Source of the DNA: Terfezia claveryi
Lineage: Eukaryota > Ascomycota > Pezizomycetes > Pezizales > Pezizaceae
Direction of reading: 5' to 3'
Length of the DNA stretch: 64,000 nt
NCBI GenBank assembly: GCA_015179025.1
Contig: WHUX01000011.1
Span: forward strand, 186,001-250,000
Below are positions 1 through 10,842 of the stretch, piece by piece. Below the pieces are notes generated by a model. That model made no database searches. It worked only from the letters and a program-made list of their open reading frames with translations, and was not told the origin of the DNA. Numbering within the stretch: position 1 is the first letter of the stretch; each line of letters opens with the position of its first letter. The position numbers and the translations under genes are program-made.

Positions 1-766
1 GCAGCTACCTACACGCTGGTTACGGATTAGCTTGACTTCTTTCGAGTGGTGGCTGGAGCACAAAGGCAGCCCATCCCCCATCATGACCGGTCTGAGGCGC
101 CTGACTGTGTGCATAATGGTGTTATATTGAAGGGCCTTTGTCTTCGACGTTTCTGATTCTTGATACTCTGTTGTTGGTGTGGCACGTTCTCAGGAATACT
201 CTGTATATACTCAGATTTACGGTAGTTCGCGTTACTTAACTGCGCTAGGTGAATACGCAAACGAGTTTCTCCTGTCAGTTTGCCATCGCCTGGGCCCCTG
301 TCCCCAATACTTACTCTTTTCCTTCTCCACATCCTCCGCCGCTATCTTCAATCTAAACCAGACATTGGGTTGTGAGGGGCAACGTTTGGTCTCAGTTACC
401 CATATTTAGAACAGCCTTTCACGTCTTGGAGATAAACACCGCAACGGGTTGATCACTACACACAAGTACGAATCAGCAAGGAGATCAAACCGCTACAACC
501 TTCAACATAGCCTGATAGCCGCTAGAGCTATTCATCTGTACTAGTTCCTCTGGGAAGTGGATATTAAGGTCATCTTTGAACTCCGCCTTCAAGAGGAGGC
601 TGAAAGCAGCAAGGAGAAAGTGTGAAAGGAAGCACCCAAATCAAAACAAATATCAAACATCACCATCACCACCACTGAAAGGCCTACGATACTATTCGTC
701 AGCAAGAATCAAAATATAGGGAGGAACCAGTAGTACGTAGTCGTTGACAGACCTTCATTAGTCAAC
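1..766. other. Intergenic, no gene recognised
   Basis: No reading frame here resembles a protein I recognise. The last 150 bases are A-rich and lead into the TFIIS start codon, so they probably hold its 5' leader and promoter. I see no clear TATA box. Confidence 0.5.
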
Positions 767-1989
767 ATGAACGCCTCTGAAATCAGGACCCGCATCACGG
801 ACCTTGAGAAGGCCTCAAAGGATAATCTACCTGCAGATAGGTTTATTGAGATATTGAACTCATTGAGGAAGGAGATCAAAATTACTGAGAGATTGCTCAG
901 GGTAGGTTCCACGATCAAGAGTCGAGGCTCATGTAGAGGGCATGATCACAATGCTATGGAGGTGTATGGGCCCAGGAACAGAAGCTAACAACTTTGGCCT
1001 TTTATAGGAGACCAAAGTCGGTATCGCGGTAAACAAACTTAGACAACACTCAAATAAAGCTGTTGCCGATCTTGCTAAGGATATCGTTGCTCGGTGGAAA
1101 TCTGAAGTCAAGGGAACTGTTGGAAAACCAAAAACCGATGCTGCTGCTCCACCGCCGCAGAAGAGGGTGGCCCCAGCAGCTACTGCGAAGATCCCAGCCA
1201 CGACTGCGCCGGAACAGCAGAGGAAGAGTTTGAGTACACAGGGCGGGACAGGAGGAAGGTCCAAGGAGACAGATAAAGTGGTGTGGAAGTGTCTCAGTGA
1301 TCCTGTTAGGGATAATTGTTTGGGGATGATTTACGATGGTCTGTGCTTTGAGGCTGCACTAGATGTTGGTTAGTATCTGGCACAAATTCCACTGGTGAAG
1401 TGTTGAAAGCAATCCAAGTCACTAATTCCCTTCCAGAATCCTCGAAAATCCTCTCCCGTACCAAGGCCGTCGAAGCAGCCGTCTATGCCGCCTGCAAGCG
1501 AACCGACCAAACCTACAAAACCAAGATCCGCTCGCTATACCTCAACCTCAAGGACAAGAAGAACCCAAATCTCCGTAGGAGGGTGATTAGTGGGGATATC
1601 TCTCCCGAGAGGCTCAGCACCATGACGAGCCAGGAGATGGCCAGCGAGGAGAGAAGGGCCGAGGATCAGAAGCTTGAAGAGGAGAATATGAGGGAGGCGA
1701 TGAAGCCGACCGCTGTTAGGTCTACTACAGACCAGTTCCCGTGCGGAAAGTGCGGGAAGAGGACTGTGGCATATAGTCAGGCACAGACGAGGAGTGCGGA
1801 TGAACCGATGACGACTTTTTGTGAATGTGTATGTATCCCATTCCCCGTCCTCTGCCCGTTTCCTGCCACAGCCCGAGTTCCGCCATGGCTGGCTTGGCCC
1901 AGGGCCTTGAGAGTTTATATTCCTCAAGTAAAAATTGCTAACTCAGATTTTAACAGCAAAACTGTGGACACAGATGGAAGTTCTGTTAA
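767..1989 (+). CDS. DST1: Transcription elongation factor TFIIS
   Basis: Four exons (767-901, 1008-1368, 1437-1828, 1957-1989) give 306 residues, about the usual TFIIS length. The first ~80 residues form the LW/TFS2N helical domain. A low-complexity Ala/Pro/Lys linker follows, then the central Pol II-binding domain in exon 3. The C-terminal zinc ribbon spans about residues 265-306 and has two Cys pairs (CGKC and CQNC) plus the invariant acidic DE pair in RSADEPMTTF, which reaches into the Pol II active site to trigger transcript cleavage. The protein rescues backtracked RNA polymerase II in the nucleus. Exon 4 is tiny and adds only QNCGHRWKFC before the stop; it is required, because without it the zinc ribbon lacks its second Cys pair. 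The intron before it has a GTATGT donor and a visible TTGCTAACTC branch region. The start is the first ATG in frame with the LW domain. Confidence 0.95.
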
Positions 1990-3086
1990 ACGACAGCTGT
2001 ACCAAGCATCTCCATCTGACACCTGATGCATCACAAATAAAGCACTACTCTTTTGCAAAACAAAATCTTGTAATCATGTCATAGCTTGCTGTACCTTCAA
2101 TACTATCATCAAGCAAAATTCTTCTTCCGTATAAGACAACATTTTAGCCCCACCGCTCCTCTCCTGAGTACGTTATCATACGTACACGGGAGGGAGTGGT
2201 GGGGCTGAATTCGTTTCATTGGGGAAGGGCTGCTTTTTGTCTTTTTTTCGTTGTAACATACATCTGAACCCTTCGCGGTTTTATTTTCTTGGCTTTTTTT
2301 TTGTGAGAGCGGGACTATATTCAGTTCCATGGGTGATGTTGGGATGACGAATGTTGGACCGACCTTTTCTTTCGGTTATTGCTCTACCCCTTTTTTCTTG
2401 CCGTACTAGTTTTGCTATTGCTTTATTGGTATCTAGGACTTAAAGCAGTGTAGTGCGCTTACGGTTGCATTACTCGAAGTCTCTCTGATTTCCTGTCTTG
2501 ACGATTGACAGCTCACGAGTTTATGGTTTCAATATGCATGATTGAAAAAAAAATAAAGAGTTTGTTGCTGTATGCAACTGGTAGTGGTTCCTCTAGGTGG
2601 TAGATATATGAACTGGACATGGTAGAGTTGTATGGATGAATATCGTGAAGAATATGTACCTAAGGTATCTAAGTAAGGATATAGATAGGTTTTCAATGAT
2701 ATCCAAGGTATACCTGTATGTAGGGTAGTCTTATCCCAACCCTTCGGCTGTATAAATTATCACAAACATTCATCAAATATGCTCATCCAGGGAAATAAAC
2801 CTAGACAGCGCACTCCATCACAGGAAGCTATTGCATAGTGGCAAATCTAGGGTTAAGGGAGCTAGTAGAAAACTCGAAATAGAATATAGTACTCTATTAT
2901 CAAGGAAGAAATGTGACTCCAGTGGGATACTCAGAAGAGAGTAACTATGGCTGCGGTTTGGGGCGTGGGGGAGGGCGGGGGTTATATAGGGCGAGATGCG
3001 TTTAACGTCTTGAGTATTTTGTTGGAGATAATTATTTAGCATACTTTACGGGGTGGGGGTGGGGATGGGGGGGAATTTTTGAATTT

Positions 3087-3106
3087 AAAAAAAAAAAAAA
3101 AAAAAA
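3087..3106 (+). repeat. Poly(A) run, 20 nt
   Basis: Uninterrupted adenine run in intergenic DNA. It could be a slippage-prone homopolymer or the tail of an old retroposed sequence. No recognisable retroelement precedes it. Confidence 0.9.
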
Positions 3107-3293
3107 GATAACTTCAGCTCCTCCCGTAATTTATTTTAGTTATCTTATCTTAAAGTCACTTTTTCCTATTTTGGTGTGTGGAGCCGGGGGGGAGAGTGGA
3201 AAGGGAAGAGTTAAGAGTATTTCCAATATACGCTGCGATGCCTTCTCTCTGCTTGCCTTTCTGCCTCACCTTCTCATTCGAGCGCCCCCCCCC

Positions 3294-3319
3294 AAAAAAA
3301 AAAAAAAAAAAAAAAAAAA
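3294..3319 (+). repeat. Poly(A) run, 26 nt
   Basis: Second uninterrupted adenine run, about 190 bp after the first and preceded by a C run. No coding content is evident. Confidence 0.9.
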
Positions 3320-4390
3320 GGACATTAACATTTACCCTCAACTTTCCTATCTGCTGTTCTCCCCAATCGGCAATAGAGCTGTCATAGTCGATGACCCTCC
3401 GGGCCCATGACTAGTAACTGAACGCGTTAATAAGCCAGATTCTACTACGGTGTGTACATATACGTGTATAAGGTTCAGGTCTAATCATGTTGGCATCGAG
3501 GTATTGAATGGTTTTCGGGTATCTAAATGAACTTGATCCACGCCGCATTTTATGTTTCCACCGATGACTATCTACACAAACAGGTAAGACACGTTCACAT
3601 GCCAGTGTGTCAGGTATATGGTACTGTAATACAGCATATATACAGGAAGTTAGGTTTATAACCTGTGCACAGGCAGATCCATAACCTTTAACCCAAACCC
3701 TCATACAGCCAGTCCATTACGTTTAACAAATTCTAAAGCATTGGCAATATCAATATTTTGAAACAGTACGAGGCGATGAAAAGGTCACTTTTCAATTATT
3801 TCACTTCACATCGTCCCGATATATTATTGTGTATCACTTTATTCCGCTTCTCCTTACCTAACTAAATGCTACCCAAAGCCCTCCCATTCCTTTTCTGGTT
3901 CCCATTTCCTTTCCCCCCACCTCCGGCGCTCATGAATTCAAGCCTCTCATCTTGTGTTCCTGGAGGTATGAGATATTTTGACCGCAAGGTCAACCGGTAG
4001 GGGTTAGTCGGTAGGGGTAGGGTAGTTGGTAAATCAAAAAAATTGACTAAGCTATAAAGCTCCTGGGTATAATTCTATAAAGCCCTCCCAACGATCAGTG
4101 AAGATGTCAGAAGAAAAAGTGAAGTGAAGGTGAAGTAAACAAAGGAAAAACAAAGGTAGTCCTATAAGAAATGAAATAAAGGGTATCGTAGAAAAGAAAA
4201 GTATATATAAATTCTCAGAGTCCTGCCTTTTGGTATAGAACAAAAAAAGAAACCAAAAACACAAGATTAATTAGGGCCTATATTCCGAATTATACCATTA
4301 CTAGCTACCAGCCACATTCTAAAGCTCATTAATGCAAACCTGCAAACAAAATAAAAGAGGAAGAAAAAAAGCTGTCAACACTTTAGTTCC

Positions 4391-6815
4391 TTAAGCTGGG
4401 GTAGGCTTGAGGTCAACGCTGAGATTTAGCTTAGTCTTGAGATCCTCAAGCTTAGGTTCGTAAGTGGTGAGATCGATATCCCCTGGGGCTGTGTTTGTTA
4501 AGGTTTCCTTTGGTGATTCGGTCTGCTTGGGTGTTTGTGAGACAGGTATCTCGATTTGGGTCTGGGTTAAGGTACCGGTTGGGTTATCGGTTGGAGTACC
4601 AGTTGGAGTACTGGTTAGGGTACCAGTTGCGGAACCGGTTGGGGTATCGGTTTGGGTACCCGTTGGAGTTTCGGTTGGCGTATCGGGTGGGGTCTTCGTT
4701 GGAATTCCGGTTGGGGTCCTAGTTGAGGGGTCCTGAACAGGAGTCTTTGTGGGAGCGTCGACTGGAGTGTCTGTTATGGTCTCTACTGGGGTTGGTGGGC
4801 CGTACTCGGCAACTGTGGAAGTAGCAGCCTTTTTCTGTCCATGTGGCGGCTGGATTGGCCACTTGTTGGTATTGCACAAGCACTTGCACTTGCAATCATC
4901 TGGAGTAATTGTAGTCACTGGGCCTGGTGCAGTAACGGTAGTTGGGGCGAGAATGGTCACAGTTTCTTCATTCTCGACGGTTCTGGTGCGGTAGATAGTC
5001 TCAGGTTTGTCAACTAGCTCGGTCTTGATGACAGAGATAGTCACTGGCCTCTCAACCGTTTCGGTAACAATCTCCTCAACGGTCGCAGTGACCATAGTCA
5101 CAATTGTCTGAGTTGCCTCATCGACAATGGTAGTGGGAATAACAGACACTCTGTGCTTGGTAACCTCGACTGTCTCAAGCTCGGTATGAACAACAGTCTT
5201 GTAGACCTCGTTGACAACCGTATCAGTAACGGTCTCAAAGACATGCGAAACTGAATAGAGAGTTTGCACCTCTGTTTGAATGACCTGAGTGACATGCACA
5301 ACGGTCTCAACGAGAGTAGAAACCTGGAGGTCAGTCTCGGTGAGAACCTTGGTAGCAACAGCAGTTTTGGTGACAGTGTCAGTGACAGCGACAGTGGCAG
5401 TTGCAATTTCAGTAACCGCAATCTCAGAAATGGCGACCGAAACGTGAACCTTGGTCACAGTCGCAGTCTCAACAACCTCTGAGACGACAACTTTAATCTC
5501 AGTGGCGTGAGCAGTAGTGACCTGGATCTGGGTGTGAGTAACATCGACTTCGTGAGTCAAAGTAGCGGTTGCAGTGTGGAAGACGGTCTGGAGTTCAGTG
5601 ACCTCAACCTCAACTTGTTGAGTCTTGGTCTTGACGTGGGTCTGGGTAACATTCTGGAAAGAGACGACGACATCGGTGACAATCTCAGTGACTACATTAG
5701 TGACAATATTCTCGATGGTCTTAGTGACTGCTTGGGTCTCCACCACGGTGGTAGGGACAAAGTCGGTGAGGACGCGGGTCTGAATCTCAGTACAGGTAGT
5801 CACTCTGACCACAGTTGTTGGCACAACCACTGTCTTCAGCTGAGTTTTCACCACTGTAACGTGAACAGGAGGAAGAGTCTCGGTGCAGGTTTCCGTGCGA
5901 GTGATGTTCTGCACAATGGTCTGAGTGACGGGATGAGTGATGGTCTCCAACTGAGTAACCACCTCGGTGACAAGTTCAGTCTGGAGAGCAGTAACTGGTT
6001 GCACAACAGTCTGTACATTTGTAAGAGTCTTGGTCCTGGTATTAACCTTCGTGACAGGAATCGTAATGACCTTTGTCTTGGTGACTGGCTCAGGGATTTC
6101 GGTGACGACAGCAGTGACATGCTGGACTACAGTATCGGTAACATGAGCAGTGACGACGTCAGTGATTTCGAGTGTCTTGACCTTGGTCACCAAGACCTCG
6201 GAAACCTTGACTTCAGTAACGGGTACCGACATGATATCTGTCACTTCGTGTGTCACCGTTGCGGTAGCGTGTGAGACCTGTACTTCAGTGACAGGTACCT
6301 TGGTGACTAGGAATTCTGTAACCACATTGTCGATGGTCTTCGCGACAGTCTTCACAGCCCCTGATTCGGTAATGACATGAGTTATAGTCTCTACCTGTGT
6401 ATCTGGCACGGTCTTGGTAACAGTTTGCGCTGGGACTGTTAAAGTGACTGTCTTGCCGTCTGCGACTGTGACGTAACAGGTTTTGGTAACCGTTTTCCCA
6501 TCCGTTAATGTCTCTGTGACTGTGATAACATCTGCGGAATCTGGTGGCCCATATACCGGTGGAGGGGTGTACTCTGGTTGGGAAGGAGTACTAGTGCTGT
6601 AGACATCTACTGGCGTTGTGGTATCATACGTTGGAGGGTTGGAATTATATTCCAGATTCCCACCATATTGCTTGTTGTCTGTAGGTATCCGCGAAGCCTG
6701 TATGTCATTATTAGCACCTGTGTTATCCTATAATTCATGCTGAAGTACTCACCTGTGCTAGCCCCATCAATGCAAAGAAAGCCATGCCTGCTCTTGAGTT
6801 TATGAAGGCTCGCAT
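4391..6815 (-). CDS. Secreted Val/Thr-repeat protein (possible adhesin or wall protein)
   Basis: Two exons (6753-6815 and 4391-6697; 55-nt intron with GTGAGT donor) give 789 residues. Residues 1-22 form a signal peptide (hydrophobic core MAFFALMGLAQA) that ends exactly at the splice junction. Next come a Pro/Ser/Tyr-rich stretch, then about 540 residues (~78-615) of alternating Val/Ile and Thr/Lys/Glu with recurring units of the VTxTVT and VTEVxV type. A Cys cluster (CKCKCLC, near 621-627) follows, then a tail of TPTGTPTDTP-like repeats (~657-734). Alternating beta-branched residues over this length predict beta strands, perhaps a solenoid or amyloid-like fibre. The Thr/Pro tail looks like a heavily O-mannosylated stalk. 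The C-terminus (ending KPTPA) has no hydrophobic GPI signal, so anchoring is unclear. I know no named family for it. Function as a cell-wall or matrix protein is inference. Confidence 0.8.
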
Positions 6816-9125
6816 TCCGAAAAGATCCTCTCCTGGAGGGGTGATCGTTACTCTATAAATTAAAATAAACCTTGCCTTCCTGAAGGTATTTCTTCTGTCT
6901 ATGACCGGAGACTAAGTTTCGAACGGTTCATAAACAATGGGAATAGAAATAGAAAATATAAAGGGACCTGTCCCGTCCTAAGGAACAAAAGGGAATAGTA
7001 CAAGAAACAGGAAGGAAAAAAGCGACGGAAACACCGTTCTTAGATTATCTTGATGCTGTACCGTGCAGATGGAAGGGAGAAAAAAAAGGGGAGACGATGG
7101 TGTTATATAAATCCAGACACTGGAACAGTCCACTGTGACAGGCCGTACCTGGGGATTAGCTCAAGCGGCAAGCTCTCACATTATCCTCACATGGCTTACC
7201 GGTGGGTGTGATGACGGGTCTTCACACCCATTACGGCTCTGACTACAATGCATTACCAGCGTCCACATACTAGGAGAGTGACAAGGATATAAGGCAACGA
7301 ATGGGTATCACTCCTGCTAAAAGAGTCTTCGATGTGCCTAGATGCGGCAGGCTTCTGCCTGCAAGCCTTATGATCTCGATATCACCATAGCCCGCGATTA
7401 TCACCACCGGAGTTTTGGAGTTGTCCTTGTAGCGTGATAAGGTTTCATCCAAGAGTTTCTTCTAGAACGCACTGAGGAGATGCAGGGTCTCTTGCCCGCC
7501 AGTAATGCTAGCACAGTTTCCATATCAAGTATAGACCTGTATCTAAAAGGAGCATCTGTGGTGCAGCGTCAGGTTTGTGGCGGAGAAAACATCACGTTCA
7601 CTCTCGTCAGCATGCATACTTGGCGCACTAGAACAGGAGAAGAAGCTCGCTTGAGGCGAGCCTGGTCTAGCGTGCATTGCCAGCCTAGGCTTACCTACTA
7701 CAGTTCCGGAAAAGTGAAAACATCCGCAAAGACTTAATTTATAGACGCTGGTAATAATAGATATAAGAAAATTGAGTGTTTGATCCAAAGCAAGGATTGA
7801 GTGTTCCTGAAACTTTACAATACCCGAAAGGATGTACTATACCATCTTGCTTATGTTCTTCAACCAGAACTAAGTATTTGCTAGTAACTGGCCCGAAGAT
7901 TGTTCTAAAGTGAATATGTAGCCTGAAATGTTGATTTTGTTTGTGATTGTGTCGGTCCGATTGGATCCGTTGACCTTGCAGTCCGCAATCTCAGCCAGCG
8001 TATGTCGCATAGAAGGTGCCCATTCTCTTGCTGAGAATATCTTAGGGGGCGAAGGGTATAAGGAAGCGAGATGTGAATTATTATATCACGATATCTATGT
8101 GCAGCTACAAAGCTGACATTGCAAAAAGTGCAAAAGAGATTACAGAACTTGGCAAGGCAGAGACTCGAACAATCTTATTGTTAGCTGGTTAGGCAATCCG
8201 GTAGGGGGAATGCTAGTCTGGCGGCATAGGTACAGGTACATTCAGCACTACATTCAGCACAGTATAGCACGAGATCATGAGATGCTGACTACCAGACCCA
8301 GGAGATCAATGAGAGGACTTACGAATAGACAGTTACAACAAACCATACATATATAAAAGGGGATTCATCGAAGGGGGATAACACCATTTTATGGATAAAG
8401 GCGATTTCGGAGCACCTAAGTTATGCAAGAACATGTATAATAGGCACCAGCAACATATATGTCCTCCTATTTCCGTCAATGTTAGCCACAAATTCCCAGA
8501 TGAGAACTAGTCTAATATATGGGTTTTGTGGCATCAGGAAAGCAATTCTTTCTACGTACCCAACTGGTCTGTCGGTATGCAATGTTACCCTGCTTTTTGG
8601 CATATTGAGAATGTTACCGGCGGAAAGGCATGCAGTGAGTTATAATAATACAATTATTGATGCTCATTCAAAGACATATAGGTGGTTATGACTACGACCT
8701 ACTTGATTGATAGCAGTGCTGTCAGCATGGTGGTTAAACTTCAAAACTCGTAGGCGGGCCATTCGAAATGCACATCTAGCTTGTCTGCCATGACAGGTTG
8801 TGTGGGCCATAACACAGCGTCACCATATTAGTGAAACGTGCCTAAGAATTTGTAAATTCGTACATTCGTCACATACATGTTGTCTGAAGGGTGCTGGTCT
8901 TTAAGGTGAGCTAGACTTGCATATTGTGGCGTCCGCACTAGACATCACGCAAATGCGTAAATTTAATATTGAGTACCCTTACTGTGTGCTTGCGTGACAA
9001 TATCCCAAAACCTTCTCACCACGATCTCAACTTCAAATACATAGATATCAATACTCAAGTCTTAAATCCAAACATCCCTCAGAAAAAAACAAAAACCTTC
9101 CCCACCCTTAAAATACGAGCAGCTA
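6816..9125. other. Intergenic, no gene recognised
   Basis: About 2.3 kb upstream of the Val/Thr-repeat gene. The first ~100 bases probably hold its promoter. I see no protein, RNA gene or inverted-repeat element that I could support. A GACTCGAAC stretch near 8150 looks faintly like a tRNA T-arm but does not fold into a tRNA. Confidence 0.4.
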
Positions 9126-9431
9126 TTATAGCTCCAAGAGACTAAATAGTTCCTCATAATGTAGGATTTCCTCATGCAACGTCCACAATGTAGTCTCCAC
9201 AAAGTCAATCATCTCAGCTCCTTCTCTATTTGACACATCATCATCTCCTTTTCTATCTGACAGACATTTGAGCTCTTGCAGACCTAGGCATCCAATTCGA
9301 TGGAGCTCTTGAAGTTCGTGCACTAGGTCGGTAAATTTTGAAACTTGCTGTTTAAGTTCTCCGAAGATGTTGTTTGATCTATTGAGTTTGCCTATGGTCT
9401 CCAAGTAACATTTTTCGATGGCAGCGGACAT
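9126..9431 (-). CDS. Small hypothetical helical protein
   Basis: A single-exon frame of 101 residues. I chose the ATG at 9431 because of its good context (AACAATGTC) and because the frame upstream of it reads like leader sequence; an extension to 9551 is open but lacks an ATG. The protein is rich in Leu, Glu, Lys and Gln with heptad-like spacing, so it is probably alpha-helical or coiled-coil, with an acidic patch (RKGDDD) in the middle and a hydrophobic end (EELFSLLEL). Small helical subunits of kinetochore or BLOC-type complexes look like this, but I cannot match it to any. No domain is recognised. It sits alone between two gene-poor regions, and the composition is the main evidence that it is coding. 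Confidence 0.45.
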   Translation of the reverse strand: MSAAIEKCYLETIGKLNRSNNIFGELKQQVSKFTDLVHELQELHRIGCLGLQELKCLSDRKGDDDVSNREGAEMIDFVETTLWTLHEEILHYEELFSLLEL

Positions 9432-10692
9432 TGTTATGTTATAGTTGCGGAAAAAGTGGCTTTTGTGTGTTGAGGATTGGGGTTTCAGTAGCTGTGGTAG
9501 ATGTGAGAAGAGGAAGAGTGGGGCTTGATATAGGTTCATGTCTAAGGTCATGTAACGTATTGGTACAAGGCCATGAGGAGGTGGAGATTGGTCAAATGGT
9601 CAAACGCCTTTATGATTTTTTTTTTTGCACGTGAGACTCAGCCAGGTCGTCTCTTTTCACGTTCAAACCTGCTCCCACCAGGACGACAAGATTACTCTAC
9701 CCTCTTTCACTTCCCCCTCCCTCCCCCCCTCACCCAATCCCCAATTAGCTAGCGTTTAATGCCTGGGCGTGGGCATAAACCGAACGACAGAGCCAATCCA
9801 ATTAGGAATTTCAAGAAACATCATGAGGGGTGTCTGATCAAAGGCTCATCGAAGACACATGGATAATTAGCTTATTATGCTAAGCTATCAAACTAGATCG
9901 TATCAATATAGCGCCAGAGAAAATATATACCTTTCCTCCGTATTGACAACTATATGTATGCTTTGTATATGTAAAAACATGACCTATAGTAGGTGTGGTG
10001 TGATGATGTTCTTATTATCAGAATCTGAAGGCAGGGTACCGTCGACAATTCCCTAGAACCGGCGATGGTAGATCCAAACCTGGATCTGGTGTCTTATTTA
10101 CGGAAGTCTCGGACATTCTTCCCCGCTTCCAGGATGGTCTGCTTTAGGACTATGGAGTAAGGAAGTACATCGCCTGAACATTTTATGCTTGTTGGTTTTT
10201 GTAACGATAAGATCTGAGGCAGTCTCCATTTTGGGCCTTCGAACGGGAGACTAGTGGGGAACTGCGGTGAGGTCATTGAGATCACCAAATACCCCAGTAT
10301 ATCACCACCTACAGTTTCATTGGCACAAGGATCAGATAAATTCCTGCACAATGTCAGCCCAGGCCAGAGAGGTTGCAAACTTCGGTACAGCGTCCATGCG
10401 TATTCACTGTAAAGTGAAAGCGTCTCACCCAGATGAGCTCGTTGATATTGAACTTGCATGCGGCCGGTGGGCGATAAGTAGTACATTGACAGCTCTACCG
10501 AGAGGCTTGTCTACTAGCTACTAGACTACGTTGATAGATACCGCCCTAAGGCAAATACAATTTTGAAGGCATAGCTACCGTAGTTTGGACGAATCGATCA
10601 ATACAATAGGGACTAGCCAGTATATATACGATCTAGTACCGCATCCACTGGCGAATAACGATCCTTGTCATAGGTCAGGCTTAGGTACAATA
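9432..10692. other. Intergenic, left flank of the transposon cluster
   Basis: No recognisable gene. The last base pair before the first transposon is the TA target dinucleotide at 10691-10692. The ~100 bp before it are AT-rich and show no sign of a nested element. Confidence 0.45.
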
Positions 10693-10801
10693 CTCGTGCC
10701 TAACAGGGGTTCCCCTTGGCGCCTTCGTTTTCACTCCGCCGCACTCGCTCTCTGCGAGTGCCCGACAGCTCAGCAGCTCAACGGCCAAATTTTCGACTTT
10801 A
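10693..10801 (+). repeat. Left terminal inverted repeat of the pogo-like element
   Basis: 109 bp, starting CTCGTGCCTAAC and ending TTTCGACTTTA. Pairs with 12937-13058 read in reverse. Confidence 0.93.
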
Positions 10802-10842
10802 CCACTACAACTCCACATTATCGCTCAACCAAAAAATTCACG

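Larger units (their letters stand above)
1990..4390. other. Long intergenic region, low complexity, no gene recognised
   Basis: About 2.4 kb between TFIIS and the Val/Thr-rich gene. It holds T-rich and G-rich low-complexity DNA and two long adenine runs (3087-3106 and 3294-3319). Open frames here are short and compositionally biased, and I recognise no protein in them. The 3' untranslated regions of the two convergent genes must lie at the edges. Confidence 0.5.

Noticed and set aside
5507..6274. 255-codon open frame on the plus strand, antisense to the Val/Thr-repeat gene
   Set aside because: It is a by-product of the repetitive codons on the other strand. It is low-complexity, starts from a chance ATG, and the minus-strand gene has a signal peptide, intron and start that explain the locus.
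8140..8205. GACTCGAAC with TTAGCTGGTTAGG nearby, like tRNA arms
   Set aside because: The two parts are in the wrong order and orientation for one tRNA and no cloverleaf forms.
10585..10842. Upstream extension of the transposase frame
   Set aside because: It runs through the left inverted repeat and beyond the element edge, so it cannot be native transposase. The ATG at 10843 is the real start.
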